The notes beneath the pieces were generated by a model that was given only the letters and a program-made list of their open reading frames with translations, was not told where the DNA came from and ran no database searches. This document shows positions 52,049 through 60,538 of a stretch of DNA of 64,000 nucleotides, one piece after another (within the stretch, counting starts at the first letter, position 1; each line of letters starts with the position of its first letter). This DNA is from JAMZMI01 sp039944535. Its GTDB lineage: Bacteria; Bacteroidota; Bacteroidia; Cytophagales; Cyclobacteriaceae. The stretch is taken from the NCBI GenBank assembly GCA_039944535.1, contig JBDUYP010000024.1, positions 62,001-126,000 of the forward strand. Direction: 5' to 3'. Position numbers and translations under genes: made by a program.

Positions 52049-52093
52049 ATTGTAGAACAAATATACGGATCGAAATAAAATATGTTCTACAAT
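52049..52093. promoter_or_regulatory. PadR operator and promoter
   Basis: ATTGTAGAACA (52049-52059) and TGTTCTACAAT (52083-52093) are perfect 11-base inverted arms, centre spacing 34 bases. The -7 element TATATTTG on the minus strand (52058-52065) overlaps the left arm, so PadR binding would block transcription. A TTG in the right arm (52090-52092, minus strand) may serve as -33 but the spacing is long. Confidence 0.7.
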
Positions 52094-52126
52094 TAAGAAA
52101 TAAATAAGAAAATGCTATTCTCGAGA

Positions 52127-52447
52127 CTACTCAATCTTTACAGCAGTACCACTGGCACTCACCATCATCATACCTGAGTCACGTCCTACTGTTTCATAAT
52201 CAAGATCCACGGCAATCACCGCATTCGCTCCCATAGCTGCGGCAGCCTGCTGCATTTCCTGCACGGCTATATCCTTTGCCTCTTTCAGTGCTTTTTCATA
52301 CGAACCAGATCTACCGCCTACCACATCGGTAATGGCCGCAAAAAAGTCTTTAAATATATTCGCTCCAATAATGGCCTCACCGGTTACCATACCATAGTAG
52401 TTCGTTATGGATTTTCCCTCGATGTTGTTTGTGGTTGTTACTAGCAT
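52127..52447 (-). CDS. YbjQ family protein (UPF0145)
   Basis: A 106-residue protein of the YbjQ/UPF0145 family: IEGKSITNYYGMVTGEAIIGANIFKDF, AVQEMQQAAAAMGANAVIAVDLDYETV and the final GTAVKIE are all typical. Members form pentamers and have been called heavy-metal-binding domain proteins, but no function is firmly shown. Monocistronic, between the PadR operator and the 5'-nucleotidase gene. Confidence 0.9.
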   Translation of the reverse strand: MLVTTTNNIEGKSITNYYGMVTGEAIIGANIFKDFFAAITDVVGGRSGSYEKALKEAKDIAVQEMQQAAAAMGANAVIAVDLDYETVGRDSGMMMVSASGTAVKIE

Positions 52448-52548
52448 TTCAATTTTTTAAATAAAACTTAAACCTCCATGGCTAACGGAAAACCCTGTCA
52501 CAAGTGTTGTTCTTTTGCCAAAAAATGTATTCAAACATAAATCAGTGC

Positions 52549-52556
52549 TAGCTTTG
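52549..52556 (+). promoter_or_regulatory. Candidate -7 promoter element of the 5'-nucleotidase gene
   Basis: TAGCTTTG matches TAnnTTTG exactly and lies 24 bases before the GTG start, predicting a leader of about 17 bases. This supports the GTG at 52580 as the real start. Confidence 0.5.
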
Positions 52557-52579
52557 CTTTTCATTATAAATCTGCTCTT

Positions 52580-54043
52580 GTGATCAAAGAAAAATTACTC
52601 AATCCTACAATCAAGATTCTTTTATCAGGCGTCATTCTTTTGACTCTTGTCAATTGTAATGACAATGAAACGATCGGAAAACAAGTCACCGACCCTGATC
52701 CTTCCGAAGAATCACAGCGCCTTTCTATTTTTTATATCAACGATCAACACGGGCAACTAGACAATTTTGCTAAGATCAAACACATAGTGGATGCCGCCAG
52801 GGACACAACCAATGCGCTACTGGTGTGTGCTGGAGATATGTTTTCGGGAAATCCGATAGTAGATCAATACAGCCAAAAGGGGTACCCGATGATTGATGTC
52901 ATGAACAAAACCGGATTTGATGTTTCGGTTTTGGGCAACCACGAGTTTGATTACGGCACAGAGGTATTGAAGCAAAGAGTGGAGCAGGCAGAATTTAAAT
53001 GGGTTTGCGCCAATGTAGATATGCAGGAAAGTGGAGTGGAGCAGCCGGAAGCTTATGCGACCATTGCCACAGGCAATTTGAATGTCACATTTCTTGGACT
53101 AGTGGAGACAAATGGCAAGCCCGATGATGTGATTCCTGCAACGCACCCATGGAGGGTGGAGCAGCTCAAGTTTCAGCGTTTTGAGGAAATCACAGAACGC
53201 TATGCCCGCACCGGAGAAGAAGAAAATGCTGATGTATATGTGGCGCTCACTCACCTCGGGCAAGGTAGCGACATCTATCTGGCTGAGAATTTCCCCTACT
53301 TCGATGTGATAATTGGTGGACATTCGCATCAGGTCGTGGATCGGGTAGTTCATGGCGTTCCCATAGTGCAAGCCGGCTCATACCTCAATTACCTTGGCCG
53401 TATAGACATGATCTTAAAAGATGGTCAGGTAACCTCCTCAAGGGTTTCTTTAACTGACTTGAATGAATATGCTCAAGTCGATGATGAACTGCAATCAGTC
53501 ATAGAAGACTACAACAGCGCTCCTGAGTTTGATGAAGTGGTGGGGTATGCCAACTCCCATCATGAGCGAAATGAGCTGGGATGCTTCTACACCAATGCGC
53601 TAAAGGAATACATGGAAGTAGATGCGTCTTTTCAGAATAGCGGAGGTATCCGCTCGTCTATAGACCAGGGTGATATTACGGCTCTGGAAATCTTCAATAT
53701 GGACCCATTCAACAACGGCAGTGTTATTTTCACCTTGACGGCAAAGGAGATCAAAGACTTTTTTATTGAAACAAGAGCCGGAGTTCATGTATCAGGTATT
53801 ACGCTGGAGCAAACTCAAGGAGACCTAATCATCAGAAATGAAGATGGATTGGAAATGGCAGATGGAGATTTGATCACAATCGGGCTAAACGACTACATAC
53901 CTGCCGTGTACGATCAGTACTTCCCTCTTGAAAAAGCAGATATTCAAAGCCTAACAACCGCGGAAACTGTCATAGAATATCTAAAAACTATCAATAGCAC
54001 AGTGGATGATGAGGGGTGTAACAGGTTTTTCAGTTACAACTGA
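52580..54043 (+). CDS. Lipoprotein 5'-nucleotidase / metallophosphatase
   Basis: A 487-residue protein starting at a GTG, with a lipoprotein leader ending at Cys26 (LLTLVNC). The metallophosphatase domain has DQH in IFYINDQHGQLDNF, CAGDMFSGNP, VLGNHEFDYG and GHSHQVVD, covering the dinuclear metal site. The C-terminal 5_nucleotid_C domain follows (about 320-487). It hydrolyses nucleotides (AMP, perhaps UDP-sugars) at the cell surface or periplasm for nucleoside scavenging. The downstream DMT gene starts 14 bases after the stop and may be co-transcribed. Confidence 0.9.
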   Translation: MIKEKLLNPTIKILLSGVILLTLVNCNDNETIGKQVTDPDPSEESQRLSIFYINDQHGQLDNFAKIKHIVDAARDTTNALLVCAGDMFSGNPIVDQYSQKGYPMIDVMNKTGFDVSVLGNHEFDYGTEVLKQRVEQAEFKWVCANVDMQESGVEQPEAYATIATGNLNVTFLGLVETNGKPDDVIPATHPWRVEQLKFQRFEEITERYARTGEEENADVYVALTHLGQGSDIYLAENFPYFDVIIGGHSHQVVDRVVHGVPIVQAGSYLNYLGRIDMILKDGQVTSSRVSLTDLNEYAQVDDELQSVIEDYNSAPEFDEVVGYANSHHERNELGCFYTNALKEYMEVDASFQNSGGIRSSIDQGDITALEIFNMDPFNNGSVIFTLTAKEIKDFFIETRAGVHVSGITLEQTQGDLIIRNEDGLEMADGDLITIGLNDYIPAVYDQYFPLEKADIQSLTTAETVIEYLKTINSTVDDEGCNRFFSYN

Positions 54044-54057
54044 TCAGGTAAGCTGAA

Positions 54058-54936
54058 ATGCTAAAATCCAAAACCGACGGCACAATTAACCACAAGCTAC
54101 TCGCCATTTTTGGAGCTATATTCATAGTTTTGGTATGGTCGGGGTGGATTATCCTATCACGGGTCGGGGTTCAGTCGAGCCTCACTCCTGCTGATATTAC
54201 CATATTGAGATTTGGCGTTGCTACTCTATGCACCCTCCCTTTTTCACTAACATATGACTGGAAAAAAGTTACCCTCTGGAAAGCTGTTATAGTCTCACTC
54301 GGGTGTGGGTTTCCTTACACCATGTTTGTTTTCAATGGACTAGAAGTAATCAAAGCTGCCAATGCAGGTGTAATAGTCAATGGCTTGCTTCCCGTTTTTG
54401 GGGCCATATTCGCATTGTGGGCGCTAGGCGAATTGACCACACGAAGAAAACTAGTCGCCATACTGGTAATCCTGACCGCCAACATATTGATGATGGGCAG
54501 CCCTAGAAATATCGGAGAGGAATGGTTTGGGTGGTTGATGCTAGTAGGAGCTTCACTTGTCTTTTCGAGCTACTTATTTCTCGGCAAGAGGTGGGGATAT
54601 ACGGTAAAAGATGTGTTGGCCTTTCTGCCATTGATCAATATGATCATCTTTCTTCCTATTTGGTGGTTTTCAGAAAGTGGTTTTTCCGAAGCTACAGCAA
54701 GTTCTCTCGTTACGCAGGCACTTTATCAGGGCGTCCTGGTCAGCGTGATTACTTTGATTTTGACCTTTTATGCGATCCAGCACATTGGCGCCATGACGCT
54801 CTCCATGTTCTTCTCATTTGTGCCTTTTACCACAGCTATACTGGCCTGGGTGCTGCTCAAAGAATCACTCACGCTTACGGAAATCCTGGCTATTATTCTT
54901 TGCTCACTTGGGCTTCTGCTTTTCGCGAAAAAGTAA
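54058..54936 (+). CDS. EamA family (DMT) transporter
   Basis: A 292-residue inner-membrane protein with ten predicted transmembrane helices and two EamA repeats; GVGVQSSLTPADITILRFGVA-like segments (here GVQSSLTPADITILRFGVA) and AMTLSMFFSFVPFTTAILAWVLLKE are typical. DMT members export or import amino acids, nucleotides or other metabolites; the substrate cannot be read. Directly behind the 5'-nucleotidase, so nucleoside or related transport is an open possibility. Its end is one base from the convergent EamA gene. Confidence 0.9.
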   Translation: MLKSKTDGTINHKLLAIFGAIFIVLVWSGWIILSRVGVQSSLTPADITILRFGVATLCTLPFSLTYDWKKVTLWKAVIVSLGCGFPYTMFVFNGLEVIKAANAGVIVNGLLPVFGAIFALWALGELTTRRKLVAILVILTANILMMGSPRNIGEEWFGWLMLVGASLVFSSYLFLGKRWGYTVKDVLAFLPLINMIIFLPIWWFSESGFSEATASSLVTQALYQGVLVSVITLILTFYAIQHIGAMTLSMFFSFVPFTTAILAWVLLKESLTLTEILAIILCSLGLLLFAKK

Positions 54937-54937
54937 A

Positions 54938-55852
54938 TCAGCGCAAAAGATCCGGATCTAAAGCCTTGCGTTTATAAGCTTTGTTTATGATTGGATAAAC
55001 CAAAACTGACAGTAGTATCAGCCCTGTACCAAGGTAAAATCCAGAGGTCATTTTTTCCTTTTCAGGAAAAAGCAACAGTGCCATGATGATGCCGTAAACA
55101 GGCTCAAGGTTGGTCGTTAGGTTGACGAAAAACGCCGAAAGTCGCTTCATTAACAAAACTGAATATGAGTAAGCGAAAACGGTGCAGACCAGTGACAATA
55201 TGAGTAAATACCCCCAGTCACTCAGCGAAGGATTTAAATGCAAACCATCAACCCCTTCCATTTGTAGATAAAACGGAAAGAACAAAACGATAGAAATACA
55301 AGCCCCAACCATCTCGTAAAGCGTGATTACATACGGATCTATTCGCTTGATGAGCTTGGCATTGATAACAGAAAAAACTGCCGCCAAAAAAGCCGAGATA
55401 CAAGCGATAGAAAAGCCAAGGATATTATCAAATTCTACATTGAATATGATGATGATGCCGGCAAAAGCAACCACGCTTAGTGCCACTTCGAAAGGCTTTA
55501 TTCTTCTTTTGGTGAACAAGGGTTCTAAAAAGCTTGTCCACAGAGAACAGGTAGCCATCCCGGCTAGGCAGATGGAGATATTGGCAATTTTGGCCGCAAG
55601 AAAAAACAATATCCAATGCCCGGCCACAATGGCTCCAATGAATAGGATGAGAAAATAATCTTGAGGTCTGGATAAGAAAACGCCTTTTTTCCAGGCAAGA
55701 ATCACCACAAGCAGTCCAACTGCGGCGATGAGTGTACGAAAGAAAACCAACTCAACAGATGGAAGCTCAATAACCGCTCCGAGGATTGCCGTAAACCCCC
55801 ATATCACCACCAATAGATGGAGCATAGCCGTATCCTTGCGCTCTTGTATCAT
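54938..55852 (-). CDS. EamA family (DMT) transporter, second copy
   Basis: A 304-residue DMT transporter of ten helices (LLVVIWGFTAILGAVIELPSVEL at the start; LSAFFVNLTTNLEPVYGIIMALLLFPE in the second repeat). It belongs to the same superfamily as the neighbour at 54058 but the two differ clearly in sequence, so they are not a recent duplication. Its start overlaps the stop of the LptF/LptG-family gene (ATGA), so it is part of the tgt-lpt-eamA transcript. Substrate unknown. Confidence 0.9.
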   Translation of the reverse strand: MIQERKDTAMLHLLVVIWGFTAILGAVIELPSVELVFFRTLIAAVGLLVVILAWKKGVFLSRPQDYFLILFIGAIVAGHWILFFLAAKIANISICLAGMATCSLWTSFLEPLFTKRRIKPFEVALSVVAFAGIIIIFNVEFDNILGFSIACISAFLAAVFSVINAKLIKRIDPYVITLYEMVGACISIVLFFPFYLQMEGVDGLHLNPSLSDWGYLLILSLVCTVFAYSYSVLLMKRLSAFFVNLTTNLEPVYGIIMALLLFPEKEKMTSGFYLGTGLILLSVLVYPIINKAYKRKALDPDLLR

Positions 55853-56934
55853 CGGGGAACGGCACGGTACATAAACACGCCAACAGCAGCGAATATAATA
55901 TTCGGGATCCAGATAGCCAGCAGTGGTGGTTTAATGGAGCCCGCTTCGGCTATGGCCTTGGACAAGATGAAGAAAATGATAAACACAAATGCTATGAAGA
56001 ATCCCAAAGCGATCTGAAAGCCCGTACCTCTCCTGTTTTTTCGGGCAGAAACTATCAGTGCTATCAATACGAGGATGATCACACTCCAGGGCTGCATGTA
56101 CCTGATATATTTTTCGATCACATAAACCTGCACATCATCCGCCCCCCGAGATTTTTGGAGCGCGATGTAGTCGTACAGCTCAGGCATGGTGAGCGTCACC
56201 TGCCTGTTTTCACTGTTTTGAAAATCTGAAGGCGACAAAGCCAGTAGGGTGTCCAGGGTTTCTCTGCGCTTACCTTCCGTTATGATCTCTTTATCCTCCA
56301 GTATCTCACGTTTTTGCCACTGGTAAAACTTCCACTTTAGCGTGGCAGTATCCCATTGCATCCGCTTCGCGGTGATCTTCTCAATGAGATCTTCCTCATC
56401 GATATGTTCAAGCGTTACCTCATAGCCAATATCACGCTGATTGTTGTATCGGTTGATATAGATGTAATCGTTCGTTCCGATTTTGATGTGGATGTTTCTG
56501 TCACTGTAGTAGAATGGCTTATCGATATACTCTAGCTCAAAAGAAATTCGGAACTTATTAGCATTGGGCAATACATACCCGTTGAGGTAGAAGCTCATTG
56601 CTCCTATCAAGGCGGCCGCCATCAGATATGGCAACATCAAACGCCTAAAGCTTATCCCTGAAGCCAAAATGGCTACAATTTCAGTCTGAGAGGCCAGCTT
56701 TGCCGTGACAAACACAGTAGCAATAAATGATGTGATTGGGGTAAGGAGTACCGCAAAAAACGGAAAAAAGGTCATGTAGTAATTAAAAATAAGATTAGCA
56801 GGAACCTCATTTTTCATAAAGTCATCATTCTTCTCCGTGAAATCAATCACACAGATGATCACTACCAATCCCATCACCACAAACAGGAATGTGGTGAGCA
56901 ACTTCTTCAATATGTACCAATCAAGCTTTTTCAT
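55849..56934 (-). CDS. LptF/LptG family permease (YjgP/YjgQ)
   Basis: A 361-residue permease with helices at about 12-32, 50-75, 100-120 and at the end (280-300, 305-325, 335-355), and an intervening periplasmic beta-jellyroll (SFELEYIDKPFYYSDRNIHIKIGTN and onward). This is the LptF/LptG layout. With LptB and its partner it forms the ABC transporter that lifts lipopolysaccharide from the inner membrane. LptF and LptG cannot be told apart with confidence here. It abuts tgt, an arrangement common in the phylum. Confidence 0.9.
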   Translation of the reverse strand: MKKLDWYILKKLLTTFLFVVMGLVVIICVIDFTEKNDDFMKNEVPANLIFNYYMTFFPFFAVLLTPITSFIATVFVTAKLASQTEIVAILASGISFRRLMLPYLMAAALIGAMSFYLNGYVLPNANKFRISFELEYIDKPFYYSDRNIHIKIGTNDYIYINRYNNQRDIGYEVTLEHIDEEDLIEKITAKRMQWDTATLKWKFYQWQKREILEDKEIITEGKRRETLDTLLALSPSDFQNSENRQVTLTMPELYDYIALQKSRGADDVQVYVIEKYIRYMQPWSVIILVLIALIVSARKNRRGTGFQIALGFFIAFVFIIFFILSKAIAEAGSIKPPLLAIWIPNIIFAAVGVFMYRAVPR

Positions 56935-58065
56935 TTAGAGCCTTGTGGTCACCTTTTTAACCATGACATTTTTCCACTCAGCAAATGTACCCTGCTGAAT
57001 TTGGAGTCTTGCTTCTTTTACTAACCATAAATAGAAGGACAAATTGTGGATGCTCGAAATCTGCGCTCCGAGAATCTCTTTACTGATAATCAAATGGCGC
57101 AGATAAGCGCGAGAGTAAAACGTGCTCACATACCCTCCAAGCTGTGGGTCTATCGGTGAAAAATCCGTTTTCCACTTCTCATTTTTAATATTGATAATAC
57201 CCTCTGAGGTGAAAAGCATACCATTGCGGGCATTTCGGGTTGGCATCACACAGTCAAACATATCAATACCCAAAGCAATGCACTCAAGGATGTTTTCTGG
57301 TGTGCCCACGCCCATCAGATACCTGGGTTTGCCTTTTGGTAAAATGCCACAAACCAAATCCGTCATGGCGTACATGTCCTCGTGAGGTTCTCCTACAGAA
57401 AGCCCTCCTATAGCATTGCCCTCTCTTCCTTTGCCTGCTATGTACGCTGCAGACTTCTCCCTCAAATCAGGGTACGTACTCCCCTGCACTATCGGAAAAA
57501 GCGTTTGACTATAACCGTACTTGCCTTCTGTTTTATCAAAATGATTGACACATCTATCAAGCCAACGGTGGGTCATATGCATGGAGTCTTCCGCATATTT
57601 CTTATCGCATGGGTATGGCGTGCATTCATCAAAAGCCATCATGATGTCGGCACCAATCACACGCTGCACATCCATGACACTTTCAGGAGTAAAAACGTGT
57701 TTTGATCCGTCTATGTGTGATTTGAATGTCACACCCTCTTCGGTTATCTTTCTTTTGTGACCCAATGAGTAAACCTGATAACCTCCACTATCTGTCAGAA
57801 TCGGTTTATTCCACCCGTTGAATCCGTGTAAGCCTCCAGCCTGCTCTATCACCTCCAGCCCTGGCCGTAGATACAGATGATACGTGTTTCCCAGGATAAT
57901 CTGAGCAGTGATATCATCGTGCAACTCCCGCTGGTGCACCGCCTTCACGGTACCAGCCGTTCCCACAGGCATAAATATGGGTGTTTCTATTTGCCCGTGA
58001 TCGGTTTCTAACAACCCCGCACGTGCATTCGATTTTTGATCTGTATTTTGTAAAGTAAACTTCAT
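56935..58065 (-). CDS. tgt: Queuine tRNA-ribosyltransferase (Tgt), zinc cysteines lost
   Basis: The ATG at 58065 gives 376 residues; a TTG at 58083 would add six. Diagnostic motifs are DSGGYQVYSLG (nucleophile region), FDECTPYPCDK, GGLSVGEPHEDMYA and FDCVMPTRNARNG with the catalytic Asp. It exchanges guanine 34 for a queuine precursor in GUN-anticodon tRNAs. The zinc site of most bacterial Tgt enzymes, CxCxxC before SRAYLxHL, reads DPQLGGYVSTFYSRAYLRHL here: the three Cys are gone, while the distal His in SSIHNL is kept. This looks like a lineage feature rather than decay. It is co-directional with the LptF/LptG gene, directly abutting. Confidence 0.93.
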   Translation of the reverse strand: MKFTLQNTDQKSNARAGLLETDHGQIETPIFMPVGTAGTVKAVHQRELHDDITAQIILGNTYHLYLRPGLEVIEQAGGLHGFNGWNKPILTDSGGYQVYSLGHKRKITEEGVTFKSHIDGSKHVFTPESVMDVQRVIGADIMMAFDECTPYPCDKKYAEDSMHMTHRWLDRCVNHFDKTEGKYGYSQTLFPIVQGSTYPDLREKSAAYIAGKGREGNAIGGLSVGEPHEDMYAMTDLVCGILPKGKPRYLMGVGTPENILECIALGIDMFDCVMPTRNARNGMLFTSEGIINIKNEKWKTDFSPIDPQLGGYVSTFYSRAYLRHLIISKEILGAQISSIHNLSFYLWLVKEARLQIQQGTFAEWKNVMVKKVTTRL

Positions 58066-58124
58066 AAGGCTTCTGGTCGGCAAAAATAGTTTTACTCATA
58101 AGAATAATGGTATAAGCCTCGCTC

Positions 58125-58132
58125 TATATTTG
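58125..58132 (+). promoter_or_regulatory. Candidate -7 promoter element, near-leaderless, of the glycosyltransferase operon
   Basis: TATATTTG matches TAnnTTTG exactly and ends eight bases before the ATG at 58141, so the predicted start lies within a few bases of the start codon. Confidence 0.5.
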
Positions 58133-58140
58133 CTCAACCC

Positions 58141-59247
58141 ATGATCACAATCGAAGGCATTTTTTACTTTCTGGCATTTTTCAGCACAGCATTGCTTATA
58201 TATCAATGCACGCTGATTGTTTTTTATTCGAAAAAAAAGAAAACCAGAAACGAGCTTGATCATAAATTTTCCGTCATCATCTGTGCACACAATGAAGCTG
58301 AAAACCTAAAGAAAAACATCCCGCTCATTCTGATGCAGGATTATTCTGAATTTGAGGTATGGGTGGTATTGGATCGCTGTACGGACAATAGTTTCGATAT
58401 CCTGTCCAATATATTTGAGAATGACCCAAGGCTCAGGGTTGTTACGATCAACCATGTTTCTGGTGGGTTTCACCCTAAAAAGTATGGTATCACCAAAGCC
58501 ATTGAGATGGCAAGGCATGAGTGGCTCCTGCTTACCGACGCAGATTGTGCTCCTGTTTCTAAAAATTGGATTCAATCTTTCAGCAATAAAATTGAGGCTG
58601 GCAAAGAAATAATTTTGGGATTGTCTCCTTATGAAACCGGCACAGGTTTTTTAGGACAGTTGATCTCCTATGAAACTCACCAAACAGCCCTTTCTTATAT
58701 CGCTTCATCCATAGGCGGCACCACATACATGGGCGTTGGTAGAAACCTGGTCTACAACAAAGAAATATTTATGAAGAATGAAGGGTTTGGTGAAAATAAA
58801 GGCGTAACAGGCGGTGACGATGATCTTTTCATTCAACGAGTTGCCAAAAAACACAATGTAGCCATTAATCTTGATGAAAATTCTCTAACCAAATCGCCCC
58901 CTAAACGTACATGGTATGAATACTTTCAACAAAAAACCAGACACCTCTCCGTGGGTAAATATTATCCTGCTTCGATCAAATTTCAACTAACCATATCATC
59001 GCTCCTACATACTTTGGTGTGGTTGATTTTTATATTTTTGGTTAGTTTTAAGCCCGACCAATGGATTGTATCTGGAGTTTTTGCGTTGGTTATTATTATA
59101 AAGGGACTGGTTTCAAAATACGCTTCACGTAAATTGCATATGAATTGGAATATAGTATTATTTCCAATCCTTGATTTCGCGTATGCTATATTGCTCCCAC
59201 TGATGGGCCTCAGGTCATTTTTGATTAAAAAAGTTCAATGGAATTAA
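58141..59247 (+). CDS. Membrane-associated family 2 glycosyltransferase
   Basis: A 368-residue GT2 enzyme. One N-terminal helix (about 5-28), then a GT-A domain with FSVIICAHNEAENLKKNIP, DRCTDNSFDI, the DxD-like LLLTDADCAPVS and the acceptor-site GGDDDLFIQ, and two or three C-terminal helices (about 290-360). It adds a sugar to a lipid or polysaccharide acceptor at the membrane; donor and acceptor are unknown. The stop overlaps the start of the sigma factor gene by 10 bases, so the two are co-translated, and rsmG follows. Confidence 0.88.
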   Translation: MITIEGIFYFLAFFSTALLIYQCTLIVFYSKKKKTRNELDHKFSVIICAHNEAENLKKNIPLILMQDYSEFEVWVVLDRCTDNSFDILSNIFENDPRLRVVTINHVSGGFHPKKYGITKAIEMARHEWLLLTDADCAPVSKNWIQSFSNKIEAGKEIILGLSPYETGTGFLGQLISYETHQTALSYIASSIGGTTYMGVGRNLVYNKEIFMKNEGFGENKGVTGGDDDLFIQRVAKKHNVAINLDENSLTKSPPKRTWYEYFQQKTRHLSVGKYYPASIKFQLTISSLLHTLVWLIFIFLVSFKPDQWIVSGVFALVIIIKGLVSKYASRKLHMNWNIVLFPILDFAYAILLPLMGLRSFLIKKVQWN

Positions 59248-59846
59248 ATAGACAATTTTCGGAAAAAGCTCTGAAGGATTTCAAGCTGATAGACAAGGCT
59301 ACCCTGGAAGGTGACGAGTCTGCCTATGCTGAATTGATGTCAAGATATAAGAAGCCCGTTTACCACATGGTGCTCAAAATGGTGAGAAACGTGGATGATG
59401 CGGAGGATTTGACCATAGAGGCTTTCGCTAAAGCGTTCAAAAATCTCGCTCGCTTCAAAAAAGACTACACCTTCAGTACGTGGTTGTTTAGGATCGCTAC
59501 CAACAACGCCATCGACTTTATCAGAAAGAAGAAGCTGGAAACCTATAGCCTCAACACGTCTTTCACTGATGATAGCGGAGAGGCCGTAAACATAGATGTA
59601 GAGGATAGAAACCTCACTCCTGATGAAGCGACAATCAACACTCAGAAGATTGAGCTTGTTCGCATGTTCGTCACCAAATTGCCGGCTAAGTATCAGCGAT
59701 TGGTTAAGCTCCGATACTTCGACGAGCTTTCTTACGAAGAAATTGCAAAAGAGCTGGAGGCACCTCTAGGTACGGTAAAGGCTCAGTTACACAGGGCTCG
59801 CGAGCTTATGTACGAATTAGTTAAGGATAAGAAAAAGCATATCTAA
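59238..59846 (+). CDS. ECF-type sigma-70 family RNA polymerase sigma factor
   Basis: A 202-residue sigma factor with region 2 (YAELMSRYKKPVYHMVLKMV, DDAEDLTIEAFAKAFKNL, FSTWLFRIATNNAIDFIRKK) and region 4 (LPAKYQRLVKLRYFDELSYEEIAKEL, with LGTVKAQLHRARE). No region 3, so it is ECF-like. No anti-sigma gene is present. It overlaps the glycosyltransferase by 10 bases and lies six bases before rsmG. Housekeeping neighbours suggest a conserved function, possibly general. Confidence 0.95.
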   Translation: MELNRQFSEKALKDFKLIDKATLEGDESAYAELMSRYKKPVYHMVLKMVRNVDDAEDLTIEAFAKAFKNLARFKKDYTFSTWLFRIATNNAIDFIRKKKLETYSLNTSFTDDSGEAVNIDVEDRNLTPDEATINTQKIELVRMFVTKLPAKYQRLVKLRYFDELSYEEIAKELEAPLGTVKAQLHRARELMYELVKDKKKHI

Positions 59847-59852
59847 TCCTCA

Positions 59853-60476
59853 GTGGAAGCAGCAATCATCTACAAGTACTTTCCTGATTTAACCACGGAG
59901 CAAAAAAAACAATTTGATGCTCTTGGTCATCTATATGCAGAATGGAATGATAAAATCAATGTGATTTCCAGAAAGGACATTGAGGAACTTTACGAGCGGC
60001 ATGTACTGCACAGTTTAGCCATTGCCAGGTTTGGTCAATTCCCTGATGGCTCCCACATCCTGGATATTGGCACTGGAGGTGGTTTCCCTGGTATTCCGCT
60101 GGCCATTTTCTTCCCGAACTGCCAATTTTATTTAGTCGATTCTATCGCCAAAAAAATCAAAGTAGTAAATGAAGTTGCCCAGGCTATTGGTTTAACCAAC
60201 CTAAAAGCAGAACATCAGAGAGCGGAGAAAGTAAAATCTAAGTTTGATTACATCGTCTCGCGTGCAGTAGCCAGAACCAAGCAACTCACCAATTGGACGA
60301 ATCACCTTATCAAGACCAATATGGAAGACTTTTCCAGCGGATATATTTTACTGAAAGGTGGAGACCTAAAAGAAGAACTGAAAGAAGTCAAAAGAAAATA
60401 TCAGGAGGAAAACATCAGTTCTTACTTCGATGAGCCATTCTTTGAAACGAAGAAAATCATTTACATCCCCTACTAA
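59853..60476 (+). CDS. rsmG: 16S rRNA (guanine-527-N7)-methyltransferase
   Basis: A 207-residue RsmG/GidB. LYAEWNDKINVISRKDIEELYERHVLHSL (with the conserved NLxxxR-like beginning), DIGTGGGFPGIPLAIFFP (AdoMet loop) and VSRAVA are typical. It methylates G527 in the 16S rRNA 530 loop; loss of it gives low-level streptomycin resistance in other bacteria. The start is a GTG at 59853, six bases after the sigma factor stop. Confidence 0.95.
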   Translation: MEAAIIYKYFPDLTTEQKKQFDALGHLYAEWNDKINVISRKDIEELYERHVLHSLAIARFGQFPDGSHILDIGTGGGFPGIPLAIFFPNCQFYLVDSIAKKIKVVNEVAQAIGLTNLKAEHQRAEKVKSKFDYIVSRAVARTKQLTNWTNHLIKTNMEDFSSGYILLKGGDLKEELKEVKRKYQEENISSYFDEPFFETKKIIYIPY

Positions 60477-60538
60477 AGTTTCAGGTTTTTTGAACCTACC
60501 CATCCCTTGGAGTCGTGGAGTGATTTAAAACTTTCAAA

